Assembly (NCBI GenBank): GCA_024803745.1
Contig: JANJXV010000196.1
Location: forward strand, 1,624,501-1,688,500
Direction: 5' to 3'
DNA: 64,000 nt
Origin: Megascapheus bottae
Taxonomy: Eukaryota; Chordata; Mammalia; Rodentia; Geomyidae
The position numbers were made by a program, and so were the translations under genes. The notes beneath the pieces are model-generated. The model was not told the DNA's origin and did no database searches. It saw only the letters and a program-made list of their open reading frames with translations. How positions within the stretch are numbered: the stretch's first letter is position 1; every line of letters begins with the position of its first letter. Shown here one piece after another: positions 50,516 to 63,289 of the stretch.

Positions 50516-52009
50516 ATTCAGCTTTTGATTAGGGATGGAGGGTCAGTCAGGCGGTGTGGCTTGTCACAGTGAGAGCAGCTGGCGGGGGCAGGGGGTCAGC
50601 CATCAGGCCCGGCTGTGGCCGGGGTCCTCCGAGCTTGGGGCAGTTGCTGTTGGGCCAGCCATTCTGGGTTTTGAGTGTGCCCTGGGGTCCCTCCCTGGCC
50701 AGGGGCCTAGGCTTCTCCCCCCCCCCCGTGTCTGCCTTGGAAGAGCCATGAACCCAGGGCACAGCGGGGTCCATGCCCACTCTCACGGGACTGGCATCGG
50801 CCCGTGTGACCCTGGGTCATGACCCCTGGAGCCCAGCCCTCCCGGAGCCAGTGCTCCTGTCCACCACGGCTCAGGCCGGTGTTGGGAGGCGGGCTTCCTG
50901 CGGCCCTGGCACAGGCACCCGTGTGCAGCCTTCAGTGGGTCCAGTGCCAGGCTGCCTCAGGTGCAGAATCTCCTCTCCTTCCAGAGGCCCTGCCCAGAGA
51001 AGGGCTGAGGCGGTCTGTGGACTGACTGCCGCCAGTGCCCTGATGTGGGCATGCTGGGCAGCCTGTAGTCTGAGATGGGCGTGAAGAGTCACGGGGAGGA
51101 AAGCCCATGCCGTTCCTGTGCCGGGCAGCCGGGGAGGGGCCGGGCCGCAGCTCTGTCCCGTCTGCCCATGTCCCCGGGGTGCGCCCTCCGCGCTGCTGTC
51201 TCGGGAAGGAGGCACACAGCTTGGGGCTGTCCCTGTCCCCAGTGCCACCCTGCTCAGACCTGCCTCCCTCCCTGTGTGGCCGGGCCGTGGGCAGCAGGGG
51301 CAGTTGAAGTTGGGTGCACCTTCCCCTTTCCGGCAGAGGCGCCGCTCAGGTGGAAACAGGACCGTCCCCGCTCACCGGGGGTTGACACACGGATGGCACA
51401 GCGGAGCCCGGGCACACACGAGTGGGGAGCTGGTCTCCTGAGCTCGGCCGCCCTCACGCCAGCTGGCTGTGGGCTTGCTGCCTGGCACAGAGAGGCTGGG
51501 GCAGGCCTGCGCCACTGCGGGCGGCCCCACAATCCAGGTCGGAGGTTGTGAAGGTCAGGGTCATGGCACCCACAGGTTTGATTGTCTAGTGAGGCACCCA
51601 CACTGGGGGTGGAGGGGGTGCTTGTCCTCTGTGCGCAGGATGGAGGGGGTTGGGGGTAGGGGGAGGAAGAGCAGGGCCCAGGCTGTGAGGGGGTGGGAGG
51701 AAAAGGGAAGGGGGGAGGGGGAGGAGAGAGGAGCAGGGCCCTGGCTGTGGGAGGGGGTGGGAGGAAAAGGGAAGGGGGGTGGGGGGAGGGAGGAGCAGGG
51801 CCCTGGCTGTGGGGTGGGCAAGGCGAGGGGACACAGGATGCCCCGCGGTGTGGGAGACCCATGGAGACCTCTTCTGTAGGTCTCAGCCCCTCCCCTTTCT
51901 CCAGAAGTGACACTGCACGCTGCACAGGACCTCCGTCCATGGAGAAGGGGTTCAGGGTGGAGGCTGAATGAAGAGCTGAACACGCACTGGTCACGCTTTA
52001 CACTATTTT

Positions 52010-52190
52010 TCTGCTGGTACTTGGGCTTGGATTCAGGGCCTCCGCCCTGGCTTGCGTCTTCCGCCAAGGCTCCTGCTCGCACCTCTGCTTCTCGCTTTGC
52101 TGGGTAGCTGGAGGTGAGTCTCACAGACTCCCTGGGCTGGCTGAGCCACGACCCTCCCTCCCATCGCAGTCTCCTGAGCAACTCACCAGG
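52010..52190 (-). repeat. Decayed Geo/B1 SINE
   Basis: 'cttgggcttggattcagggc' and 'tctcacagactccctgggct' mark a strongly mutated antisense dimer. Confidence 0.55.
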
Positions 52191-53834
52191 ACTTTCTTCT
52201 CTCCCTCTCCCCTCCCCGCTTCTCTCTTCCTGTCTTGTGTTACTGACATCGAACTCTGAGAATGGGGGTTATTGAGCAGGCATCTGGAGCCCCCGGAGCC
52301 ACGCCGTTCGACCTTCAACACTGAACCTGCCTCAGTTGCCATCGCTCACGGTGAGCAGCTGAGCAGCATGCTCCTGTCCACCCCACCCAGCGGTGCTCGT
52401 TTTCCAGGGAAGTAAACTGGACCTCCTTCGCCCTCCCTCAGCCCCCTCCCTCTGGTGCCCCAACACAGTCCTCGCTAGCAAAACTCATTTCCTGCCTTTT
52501 AGGGGTGCGCGCACGCGTGTGTGTGTGTGTGTGTGTGTGGTATCACACCAGCTCTTCCTCTTGTTGGTCTTTCAGCTAGGGGCTCCCCCCATTTGCCTGG
52601 GCTGTCCTTGAGCTGTCTTGAGTGTCTGAGGTGACGGGTATGACACCATTCTTGGCTCCTGTTGCCTTTCTGGCCGGGAGATGGTGAGGTGGGGTGACGG
52701 TTCGGGGAAGCTGCCCGCTCTGGCACGGAGGAGGCCTGGGCTGCACGGCTGAGGCATAGCTGGGACCTTGCGATCGTGAGGCGTCTCCGGCGGACATGGA
52801 GGCAAATCCATTTTGGTTCGATTCTTGTTTTTCACCCTTCGTGGAGCTTTCAGGGCTTGTTACTGCGCTGCCCAGATGCTGTCCTGCCCCTGGCAGGGAA
52901 CATCAGGGGACAGTGCACGAGGGGAGACCGGGATGACTTTGGGGCAGGCAGACGGGCATAGGGCCCCCGGCCGGGAGCCTCCTGAGGGTGCACCTGGAAC
53001 ACTGGGGCGTCACCGCCAGTATCCCGGCCAGAGCCCTGCCCCAGGTGGACAGTGCCTCCCTCCCACAGCCTGTGGGAGCTGGAAAGCCTCCCGCCCGTGA
53101 CCAGGATGAGGACTGAGTGGGCAGGGCAGAGTGTCCCCTACTGCGCAGTGGGCTGTGGGGAGGAGCAGGGCTCGCTCCTCTTGAGGCTCCCCGGCACAGC
53201 CAGGGCCTGTGGAAGAGGAGGGGGCTTCATTCAGGAGGGAGTCTCACAGGCTTTCTTAGACTGGCTTCGACCTACAGCTGCTGGAATGGGAGCCAAGCTG
53301 TGGGAGGGGCGGGGGGAGGCTGGCTGTCCCACCACGCCTGGCTGACTCCAGCTTGCAGACCTGCTGCACTGCCCTCCCAGCCCCTCGCTGCAGGGTAGAA
53401 CTGCCCCCTGTGCCCAGCCGCGCCCCGCTGGCAGCCGGTCCATCAGATCGCGTTTTGCTTACCCAGCAGCGCTGCGTGCTCGTGGACCCACTTCAAGGAG
53501 TTTCCTGCACCCTCAAGACAAAGATTAAAAAGTGATTAACCTAAATTTAGCCTGATTGTCATAAATAAATTAGCCACATGAGTCATCTGTGGTCTGCCAG
53601 CCTACACATGCTTGGCTACCAGGTGAACCTCCTGAGGGCACCCTGGGGTCCCCGAGCAGCATGCCAGGGGCAGTACCACCCCTCTGCCTGCTGTGGTCCC
53701 CTCGACCCACCTGCTGAGGCCCCTGAGCTGCACGAGGTCCCCACCCCTGCATTGTTTTAAGTCTAGAGGTGATTTTTCCTAACATACCTATCTGGATGTG
53801 CTTTTTTTTTTTTTCATGCACATGTTTGTCAGTC

Positions 53835-54035
53835 AGTCCTGAGGCTTCATCTTAGGGCCTGGGCACTGTCCCTGAGGTTTTTGTCTCAAGGCTGAGAACT
53901 CTACCAGTTTGAGCCACACCCTTTTCTGGTGGTTACTTGGACTTTTCTGCTCAGGCTGGCTTTGAACCATGATCCTCAGATCTCGGCCCCCTGAGTAGCT
54001 GCAATTACAGGTGTGAGCCTCTAGTGCCAGCTTGC
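53835..54035 (-). repeat. B1-Geo dimeric SINE
   Basis: Antisense Geo half ('cctgaggcttcatcttaggg') and a B1 half ('ccccctgagtagctgcaatt', 'acaggtgtgagcctctagtg'). Confidence 0.8.
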
Positions 54036-54189
54036 GCGTATGGGTCTTAAAGCATTTTCTGCTATTGGAATCATGGTGGTCAGTTCTGTTGCCATCCTTA
54101 GTGGTGGGCAGGCCCTCTGGAGCCCCCATGCTGGAGTTGTAGTAGACTAGATAGACTACAACATCTTTAAGGCCACTGCTCTCTCCCCA

Positions 54190-54462
54190 GGTGACCTCAC
54201 CCCTGCTCACAGCCCAGCCACCTGGGACCCCGGGCCTCTCCCCGGTGACCTCACCCCTGCTCACAGCCCCAGCCACCTGGGACCCCGGGCCTCTCCCCGG
54301 TGACCTCACCCCTGCTCACAGCCCCAGCCACCTGGGACCCCGGGCCTCTCCTCGGTGACCTCACCCCTGCTCACAGCCCAGCCATCTGGGACCCTGGGCC
54401 TCTCCCCAGTGACCTCACCCCTGCTCACAGCCCCAGCCACCTGGGACCCCGGGCCTCTGGGT
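54190..54462. repeat. 54-55-bp minisatellite, five copies
   Basis: Units start at 54190, 54244, 54299, 54354 and 54408 with ggtgacctcacccctgctca and end cctctcccc. One-base length differences separate 54- and 55-bp units. Each unit carries TGAGGTCACC in reverse, which includes an AGGTCA nuclear-receptor half-site. Confidence 0.94.
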
Positions 54463-55340
54463 GCAGTTCTGCACAGAGCTCTGCTTTCATGTTTTATGGG
54501 CAGAGAATCAGGTCGAGACCAGCCGCCTGTACTCATTAGCACACTGACGTCACCCAGGTGACACACTCAAAGCTGGGAAGGTGTCCACACTCGGAACGTG
54601 TCCAGCTTCCTCCCCTTCAGCCACCGGGAGCTGCCGTGGCTCGCCGATCTGGGAGCCGCTCTCTGCGCGTTCAGAGCAGGGCCTCCTGCCTTCATTTCCT
54701 GCAGGAGCCGACTCACAGGCCTCTGATCTACAACTTGCTGTCCTTGCAGCTCAGACAGCCACACACAGAGACATGCATGCACACACGTACACACACGCAT
54801 GTACACATGCACACACGTGGATGTACGCACACCACACGTGACACATGCACATACAGATATGTGTGTCCACACAACCGCACATGCACACCATACAGCTGCA
54901 CACAGACATGCAGACACAGAGATGTGTGTAAGTGGACTTGCTGCATGCGATGTGGGGATCTGAGGCTAAGTGTCCGGGTGCTCACATCCGCATGTCACAT
55001 GCTGCCAGCCCACCCCGAATGTGAATGCGAAAGCATTCTCCCTCCCTCCTTCCTTCTCCCCTCCTCCCTTCTCCTTCCCTACTTTCCTTCTGTTCTCTCA
55101 GCACTGAGCTTGGAGCTGGTCCCAGCGAGGGGTTAGATTGTCAGGGGAGGGGCTCCCAGCTAGACGGTCTCTTTGAGAACAGTGTCAGAGCTGGGGGGCC
55201 AGGCTGAACAGCAAGTGAGCCGTCCAGCTGCAGGCGGAGGCAGGGAGGCCCTGAGCAGAACCTCAGGTAAAGCTGGGGACAGGGCTGGTCCAGTGCCCTG
55301 GACCACGTAGGTGTAGACTCCACTCTTGGGACAGTGGGGA

Positions 55341-55444
55341 GCCTGGTGGGCACGCTGAGGCTGGAGGCTGGTGAAGCCTGGTGGGCACGCTGAGGCTGGA
55401 GGCTGGTGAAGCCTGGTGGGCACGCTGAGGCTGGAGGCTGGTGG
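55341..55444. repeat. 35-bp tandem repeat, three copies
   Basis: Three units start at 55341, 55376 and 55411 with gcctggtgggcacgctgagg; the third ends one base short. Confidence 0.94.
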
Positions 55445-56224
55445 CTGGAGCCGGGGTAGGAGCTGGGCTCTGGGGTTGTGGCCTCACGATGGTGTGGCAT
55501 TGTGAGCATTCCCTGATGGCTGAGGAGGGTCGGGAGGGGACGGCGCTGGCTGGGCCTGTGCCTCTGGCTGGAGCCAGCACTGACGCGGGGCGGAGAGCCG
55601 GGCCCACACTGGGTGAGGGTCTGCCCTGGACTCTCACCTGGGCCTTCACCCTGGTCACGATGGCCCCTCGCTTCCTGCTCTTCCCGCGGTGTTCTGGGTG
55701 CCATAGGGAGTGGCTGCGCCCCCCCCAGCTCAGCGTGGGGTTCCACCTCCCTGGATGTGAACTTCGAGCCCAGGCCCCCCACCGGGCCCCTGTGGGGTCA
55801 GCTGTGGCTCTGGTGATGGCCGAGAGCTATGACGGCCGAGAGCTATGACCTCGGCCAGGACAGGCTCTGTGCTGTGTGTGCCGTGTGCCGCTGGGAGACC
55901 CACGTCGTGGGGTGTTCCTGCCTTGATGCTCGCCGTAGCTGGTGCCTGCAGTTTCCGGTGAATTCCAAGGGCAGCTTCCTGCCAGGCTTGGCTCCTGTGG
56001 GCATACGCTCTGCCAGCTCTGCCAGGCCTCGTACGAGCCAGGGGAACCGCCTGCACGGGTTTGTTTGGTTGGAAGCCAATGATTCAGTCATCTTTGTTGG
56101 CCTGAAAACTCTCCCCTTCTCGCCAATCCTGCTCTCACCTGCGTCCTCCCCCCATCTCTCCCTCTCTCCTCCCCCACCCACTCCACCGTTTACCAAACCC
56201 AAAGCATGGATGGAGGAATTTCAT

Positions 56225-56800
56225 TCCCTTTTATTTATTTTTTGAAAGATTTTATTAACACTGATTTTGACATCCTATTTCAAATGTCATGTTTAACAAA
56301 GTATTCAAGAAGGGAGTCTCTATATGCAATCACTGGCACATAGATTTTAGAACGTAATCAAATTTAAGCTGAGGGTTTGTATGTCATAGATACATATCAA
56401 TCTGTATAATATGATTGTGGGGTGTATATCCCATCCTAGATTTTTATGTCTTAGTTAGATCATAATGGGATGTCTTTCCATTCTTCTGGTATCCTGTTTA
56501 ATTTCTTTTGTTAGGCTTTTATAGTTTTCATTAAATAATTCCTTTACATCCTTGGTTAGGTTAATTCCTAATATTTTATTCTTTTGGGGGTTATTGCAAA
56601 TGGGATCATTTTCTTGATTTTTCCTTCTGTCTATGTATTGTTGGCTAATAGAAAAGCTACTGACTTTTGTGGGTTGATCTTGTATCCTGCCACTTTGCTA
56701 AAGTGTTTTATTAGTTCTAGGAGTTTGGAGTGGAGTTTATTGGGTTGGTTGTTCAGGTGTAAGATTATGTCTCATTTGCTTTTAAAGTCTTGAGTATTGG
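56225..56800 (-). mobile_element. L1 3' end and ORF2 fragment, antisense
   Basis: The T-rich head and AT-rich 3' UTR share 'caaatgtcatgtttaac' and 'agtattcaagaaggga' with the 39.5-kb copy. Antisense ORF2 follows ('ttccattcttctggtatcct', 'ttaggttaattcctaatatt', 'cttgtatcctgccactttgc'). Stops and indels interrupt it. Confidence 0.85.
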
Positions 56801-56944
56801 TTTAGAAAATCAGCATGAGCTATCTTTGGTACTTTGTAACAAGAGCGTCTGTGCAGGCACAGGCTGCGAGCAGAGCCTGCCAAACTGCTCAGTCATGCTG
56901 TATTCTTGAGTTAGAAACAGAAATTAGCAATGCCATGGGTGGAA

Positions 56945-57260
56945 GCTGGGTGTGGTGACAGATACTTAGGAGCCCAGAGGCCTGGGGACAGAAATCAAAA
57001 CGATCGGGGCTCATGACCAGGCGAGGCAAAGTCATAACACCCTACCTGAAAAACAACTAAAGCAGAAGGCTCGGGGCGGGCGTGGGGGCCCTCGCCTGTC
57101 ACCCCAGCTCCTCACCAGGCTGAGGTCTGAGGATCGCGCTTCAAAGCCAGCCGGGGCATGCAAGCCTAAGACCCTTATTTCCAATTAACTACTGAAAAGC
57201 CAGAAGTGGAGGTGTGACCTAAAAGGGAGAGCACTAGATTGGGGCAGGGACAGTGCCCAG
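56945..57260 (+). repeat. B1-like monomer followed by B1-Geo SINE
   Basis: A worn B1 ('agctgggtgtggtgacagat') and A-rich linker precede a forward B1-Geo at about 57075-57260 ('caggctgaggtctgaggatc', then 'gacagtgcccaggccctgcg'). Confidence 0.7.
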
Positions 57261-58069
57261 GCCCTGCGTTCAAGGCTGAAGTGGCAGACTCGCTGTGGCC
57301 CAGAGTTCCAGCTCCAGGGCCGCCAAGCAGCAAAACCACTGTGGGCCAGAGGTGGGAGCAGCAGGTGCCTTTTCCTGACCTCTGTCAGCACCCTGGGCCG
57401 GTGAGGTGGGGCTTGTGGGAAGCACGGCCTCCCGGGCTGCTGGGGCCTTATGAGTCCCCGATCCACCAGACACCCGTCCACTCGCTCTGAACAGCAGCTC
57501 TCACTCAGCCTGGCTGGGCGGAGGGACCAGGACACGTCCTTGAGGGCGAGGCTTTCTCCCTGGGGCAGGGTGGGGCCTTCTGGCCGTCCTGAGACTCGGG
57601 GTTCGTGTCTAGACTCTGAGGACTCAGCGCTGGCTGCCGCAGGCTAGTCCCTGGCCGCCTGACGTGGCACAGGGAGGTGAGGCTGTGGGGCCGCTGGTGG
57701 GCAGGGGTGCGAGTGTCAGCTTGTGAGCAGGGGTGCAGATGTTGGGGTGAAGCCAGCAAACCGTGGGGCGCAGGAAAGAGACCGTAGTCTACAGTCTCCA
57801 CTGCTGTCTGGAGAGCCCTGGGTTTTATCAGAAAAGCACGTTGAATGTTGTCAGGCTGGGGTGATCATGTGGAGAAACTAAGAATAAAAGGCGTAGGCCG
57901 GAACTTAGTAAAGGTGGCAAACAGCAAACTTGACAGCAGACACCACCACCTGAACGGGGCAGAGCCAAAACCACCTCCCTGAAGTCGGGTGAGACAAGGC
58001 TGTCCGCTGTGCCAGTCTCCCCCGCCTAGCTCAGGGCCAGGCAGATCAACGGCCAAGTTCCTTCAGACC

Positions 58070-59390
58070 TCCAGGGCAGAGCACCAGCCCCTCAAACTCT
58101 TCCATAAAATAGAAGAAGAAAAACCCAGCTAACTGTATGGAGCAGAGCCAGACACACAACATAAAAAGAGAATCACAGACCAAATGCATTGTTGAATATG
58201 GATGCAAACATTCTCAGTGAAAGCTTTGCAAACTGATTTCAGTAATACACCAAAAAGATCCTGCAGGGCTGGGAATGTGGCTTAGTGGTAGAGTGCTTGC
58301 CTAGCATGCATGGAGCCCTGGGTTCAATTCCTTGGTACCATATACACAGAAAAAGAAGTGGCGCTGTGGCTCAAGTGCTAGCCTTGAGCAAAAGAAGCTT
58401 AGGGACAGTGCCCAGGTCCTAAGTTCAAGCCCCAGGACTGACAGGGGTAGGGAGGGGGGGAGGGAGATCCTGCAACTGCAACACTATCCATTTGATTTCA
58501 CCCTAGGAATGCAAGGATGGCTCAAGTATTAGAATTCCTAGCCAGAGCAATGAGATACTAGAACAAAATATAAGGGATTCAAACAGGGAAAGTAGACATG
58601 AAGTCATTCATGCTTGTTACTGACAGATTCGTGTGCTTAACAGACACTGCAGATCACAGTAAAACCCTCCAGAACGACAAGTACCTTTACAAAACCACGA
58701 TACAAAGCGAATACCTGCAAACCAGTAGCTTCTTGGTACACCAACAGTGAACAAGCTGAGAAAGAAACCAGGAAAACAATTCCATCCACAATGGCTTCAA
58801 AAACAATACAATCCCTAGCTATTACAAGAACAAGCAACTCCATAAACACGTGGGCAGGTGAATGGAACAGAGTTCTCACAGAAGAAGCAAGCAGCTGGCA
58901 GGGGCATGAAGAGGCATCCAACACTTACCCATCAAGGAAGCGCCCATGAAAACCACAGCAGTCAGAAGGGGCAGCAGCGGCTACCAAGGATACACTTGCT
59001 GGCGAGGGAGGGGGAGGGGGAGGGGAGGGGGAGGGCGGCCCTCACGCGGGAGGCAGAAGTCAGAGTGGAGGCTCGGCCTCAGCTTGGCAGGCAGGCTTCT
59101 GCTGGCCCAGCGCTGAAGAAGGGGAGAAGCCAGCGTGCCAGGGAGACTCCACAGCACAAGGGATGGAGCCAACAGGGGCTCCACGGCGGATGGACGGGGA
59201 GGCTGTGGTGTGTGTGTGTGTACACACCGTGGAATACTGTGCACCTATATGACATGTCACGTGCAGGAAAATGGAGGCAAGACCAAGCTCAAAAATCAGA
59301 CTATGTTTCCACTTATATATGGACATTCCAGCGTATGTGTTCATGGATATCTAGAGATACACGTCAGATATAGACACACACACACAATTA
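58070..59390 (+). mobile_element. Fragmented L1 ORF2, sense, interrupted by a SINE
   Basis: Recognisable ORF2 segments occur in order: 'gaatcacagaccaaatgcat' (58168), 'aatgcaaggatggctcaagt' (58507), 'accaacagtgaacaagctga' (58740), 'aggtgaatggaacagagttc' (58856) and 'gtggaatactgtgcacctat' (59230). The order matches mammalian L1 but with large deletions. It is an old, inactive copy split at 58266 by an IDL-Geo insertion. Confidence 0.78.
58266..58464 (+). repeat. IDL-Geo SINE inserted in L1, with target-site duplication
   Basis: The forward dimer runs from 'gggctgggaatgtggcttag' to 'ttcaagccccaggactgaca' plus a G/A-rich tail. Direct repeat agatcctgca flanks it at 58256-58265 and 58465-58474, and the L1 sequence resumes exactly after it. 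Confidence 0.93.
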
Positions 59391-60924
59391 CAGATGTGGG
59401 TGCAGGGGTTGGAATGCGTGCCTCTGTCTCCCCACATCAGCACCTTCCTTCCTCTGCCCTCGTCGGTGCCCCCCCTTCGGTGGCCAGCCCTTACCTACGA
59501 GACCAGGACTGTGATCCTCGCCATCTCCTGTGCTACTTGGCCAACAACCCAGAACTGCTGAGACAGGCACAATTGCCGATCATTGCAGCTGTGAGTTGAG
59601 GCACACTCCATTTAACACGGATCCGCCATGTTGAGTGCCTCCCTCATCTCTCTGTGGTGTGACTGTCACGTCTGTCTGTCCTAGGACTCTCTATCACCCA
59701 GGAATGAAGCCCGGGCCCAGGAGGAGGCAGACTGGCCAGAAGCCACTGCTTGCGGGGTGCCCTTCTCTGTGGGCCAGGTGCCCGCGTGCAGCTGCAGAAT
59801 TCCAGTCGTCAGCCGCTGTCATAGAGAGCTGTCTCTCCAGGCTTCCTGGCGCGTGGAGCCATTTCCACAGCGTGGCCATTCCCTTCAGTGCTTCTGAGGT
59901 GACCCGGGGTGCAGCTGAGGGCCAGAGGAAACTGGGGCTCGGGGAGGGGTCTCTGGCCTGCCTTCTCCTGTGCCTGCCTTTCCCCTGGCTCTGAAGCAGG
60001 CATGGAGCGGCCCACAGCATCGTCAGAGCTGCACCAGGCCCTGGAGGGACGCCCGGCGGCGCGGACTTCTCCTGGCAGTTACTCGGAATCTGTGCGTCCT
60101 CATCAGACCTCTCTGGTCCATGGCTTCTCGCTCCTGACACCCCATTCCTCTCCACTCCCAAACTCACAGGCATTCCCTCCTCTCTGTGGCCCCCAGGCTG
60201 GGTGGGGTGTGAGCCTGTGCAGGTGCTACCTGGGGCTGGGCGCCGGGGCGTTGGCTGTGCCCCAGGGCCCTGGGTCCCAGCCTTGACACCCTGTGGGATC
60301 CCCCAGAGTCTGACTCAGGCCTGGGCTGGCATATCTGCGACGAGCTGGGCCCCGCTGCACCACCTCTGTGCCCGCTGGTCAGGACGCCCAGGCACGGTGC
60401 AGGTGAGCTGAGCCCACTGCCGGCTTGTGCCGTCTGGGAAGCCTGGGTGCTCATTGTCTGCAGCTGAGCCAGAGGATGGGCACTGAAATGGGAGCTTGAA
60501 CCTAGGCTCTCGGTGCTATTTCTCGGTTTCCCCCCTAGGATTTCTCTTTAAATTGAGTGTCTGAGAGTGTTCAAACACCATAAGTATCACAATAGGTAGC
60601 AAACTGTTGGAGCGGTAATCATGTAAATTCCCGCGTGAATCCTCTGCTCCCCGGGACAGAATGATGGCCAGAGCGGCTTAGTGGGGAGAAGGGCCGCCCT
60701 GAGCCTGGCCTCCCTGCTGGGACAGCACCAGCCCCGCTGAACCAGGACTGGCCGTGGTCCCCTGGGTTGGTTTCAGTCAGGCCCCTGGCCCCGGGGAGCC
60801 ACCGTGGCCTCTTGGGGCCATCAGGAGCCTGTGCGTGGCCTCCAGGCCTCCAGAGCTGCCAACAGATTGCTGAACCCAGAGGCTCAGACCAGCCAGCCAG
60901 CAGCCCTAACCCTGCGGAGGTGAC

Positions 60925-60990
60925 CTCAGACGCCGCCTGCCCTCCACACCCTGCGGAGGTGACCTCAGACGCCGCCTGCCCCCGCCTAGT
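60925..60990. repeat. Two-copy tandem repeat, about 40 bp
   Basis: accctgcggaggtgacctca followed by gacgccgcctgcc occurs twice, 40 bp apart (about 60910 and 60950). Confidence 0.9.
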
Positions 60991-61305
60991 GGCCTTGGGA
61001 GTGGGAGTCAGAGTGTGGGAGGCTTTCTACCTTTTTCCCTAAGGATGCTGGGAGTACCTCTGCTTTTTACTCTGCAGTGTAGGGAAAAACACATCCTTTG
61101 AGGGCCCGGACCTAGGTGTCCTGAGGGCTCCCCAACCTGGGAGTGGGCAGCTGGGATGGCCTTCTTTGCCCAGAGTTGACCACCACCGTGCCCTGTAAGC
61201 TCACTGACTTTGGTATGGCTTTCTCCTTTGGTCTCTCGCCTGACTGGCCGTGGGGCCAGGCTGTGCAGCGGGCAGGGCCTGGCCTCCCGGCATGTGTCCT
61301 GTGTC

Positions 61306-61635
61306 AGATGCTGTGTGCTGTGAGATGGTGTGTAAGGTGGCACGTGGCACGTGTGAGGTGTCGTGTGTCATGTATGAGATGTCACCTGTCATGTGGCAGA
61401 TAACTGAGATGTGTGAGATGGTGTGCAAATATGTGAGATGGTGATTGTCGTGTGTGAGATGCCGTGTATCGTGTGTGAGATGGCTTGTCATGTGTGAGAT
61501 GGCTTGTCATGTGTGAGATGGCTTGTCGTGTGAGATGGTGTGTCTCATGTCTGAAATCATGTGTGCCATGCATGAGATGGCATGGTGATGTGTGAGATGG
61601 TGTGTGTTTAAGCATGTGAGATGCATGTGGGTGTA
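61306..61635. repeat. Degenerate TGTGAGATG tandem array
   Basis: About 330 bp of loosely repeating tgtgagatgg units, with spacers such as cttgtcatg (19-bp period at 61470-61530), have become irregular at the edges. Confidence 0.88.
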
Positions 61636-62317
61636 TGTATTTACACATGTGATGTCACTGCAGCCCTGTACTAAGCTCCTCGGTGGTTATCCCTGACAGT
61701 GGATTACAGTTACTTTTTATTTCCTTCTTCTTGTCATTATTACGAGATGAGGTTTCAACAATGACTCTTTTATTGCTTGTATAACCAGGAGGACAGAGTA
61801 ATTTCAAAAGCCAGTGTATGTTGAAGTGATGTCATCTGTTTGCTGAAAACCGTGGTGGGAAGCGTCACAACCCGTGCGAAGCCTCAGGCTGCCCGGCGCT
61901 GCCCTCCGTCTGTCAGCGGCTGAGCTGGGCTCCCGGGGCCTCTCTGCCATTGTGATTTTGACAAACCACACGAGACGACTGAGCACGTTCTGATCCAACA
62001 ACACGGCGTGTCACGACGCCGTGGGACAGGGCCCGGCGAGCGGCTCAACCTAAGGAAACGGTGCGCCATCTTCCCTGCTGGAGCCGGCCTGGGACGAGTT
62101 TGCCCCGGGCTCTGTGCTACGGTCTGGCTCTCCGGCTGGCCCGCTCAGGTGAAGGTGCACGGTTAGTCTTCACGTCGCACGAGTCCAGGACGGATGCTGC
62201 TTGTGCTCGGACCCCTGCTGCATCCCAGCGAGCGTGCCTGCGTCTCGCTGTGATGGGGACGCCAGGGTGCGCGGCCAGCTCTGCTTTCTCGTCCCTCGAA
62301 GGGGACCACGGCGGCTG

Positions 62318-62500
62318 AACTCTGGACCTCAGGCTAGTGCTAGGCTGGTGCTCTGCAGCCTGAGCCACGCCATCAGCCCAGCTCTGTGCTGGTTATTTTG
62401 GAGATGGAGTCGAGTGAACTTTTCTGCCCAGGCGGGCCTTGAACTACAACCCTCCAGATCTCAGCCCCTGAGTAGTTAGGGTTCCAGGTGTTAGTGACCA
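62318..62500 (-). repeat. Decayed B1-type SINE
   Basis: 'tgaactctggacctcaggct', 'ggttattttggagatggagt' and 'cccctgagtagttagggttc' identify an antisense Geo/B1 copy. Confidence 0.7.
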
Positions 62501-62551
62501 GCTCCCAGGCTAGACAGGTCTTTGTAGAGCCAATGAGTGGCATGGGGACAC

Positions 62552-62636
62552 GGGCCCCGATTCACCACGACTGTGACGTGGAGGCACGGGCCCCGATTCA
62601 CCACGACTGTGACGTGGAGGCACGGGCCCCGATCAT
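62552..62636. repeat. 36-bp tandem repeat, about 2.3 copies
   Basis: cacgggccccgattcaccac followed by gactgtgacgtggagg is repeated at 36-bp intervals. Each full unit contains TGACGTGG. Confidence 0.92.
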
Positions 62637-62650
62637 GGGCGCTGCTTCCT

Positions 62651-62996
62651 CCCCCCCCCCCCCCCCCCCGTTCTGCCAGGCTTGGTCTGCGCTACCATGT
62701 GCAAACAGTCCTCTTAAAGACACCTGGAGGGTAAATGGGAAATGCCCTGCGCAGGCGCTGCCCGCCCTGCTCCCAGCTGCCCTCGCCCGCCCTCGCCCAG
62801 GCGGAGGCTGGGCTCTTGCTCCTGCCCCACCCCTCGGACCTCGGGAGGGGCAGTGTCCTGCCCAGGTGGCTTTGCTGAAATCTGAGTCATGCTCTGGTGG
62901 GTGTCACCATTGTCCCCTGTGAGCTCAGCTGGTGGCTCCGGGGAGGCTCCAGCCATCTCCTTCCCCCTCTCCTTCCCCCTCCCCCCCCCCCCCCCC
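62651..62996. repeat. Two long poly-C homopolymers
   Basis: C19 lies at 62651-62669 and C16 at 62981-62996. Both are likely length-variable and error-prone in sequencing. Confidence 0.9.
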
Positions 62997-63289
62997 GTGT
63001 CCTGTGGCCCCCTCATCTCCTCTCGTTCTCCTTCTGACTCCACCCTTACTCTTCTGGTCCTCTCCAGGCTGCCTGACTCCAGGACAAGCCCACGCCTCCT
63101 CCCTCCAGCCTGGCACCCGCTCCCTGCCCTGAGGCTCCTGGAGGCTTCCCTTACGCTGCCCCAGGCACGGGGGGCACGGAGAGGCCTTGCCCCCTTCTGG
63201 CCTGCCGCCCCATTCCCCTCCCAGCCCCCCCGGCACCACTGCTGACCTCTGAGAAGGAACCGTGGGTTTCTTGCCCATCCGCAGCCTCA

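Noticed and set aside
59400..59600. Open frame containing RDQDCDPRHLLCYLANNPEL.
   Set aside because: Not recognisable as a family. It lies directly after L1 remnants, and no splice-site pair or conserved domain supports it.
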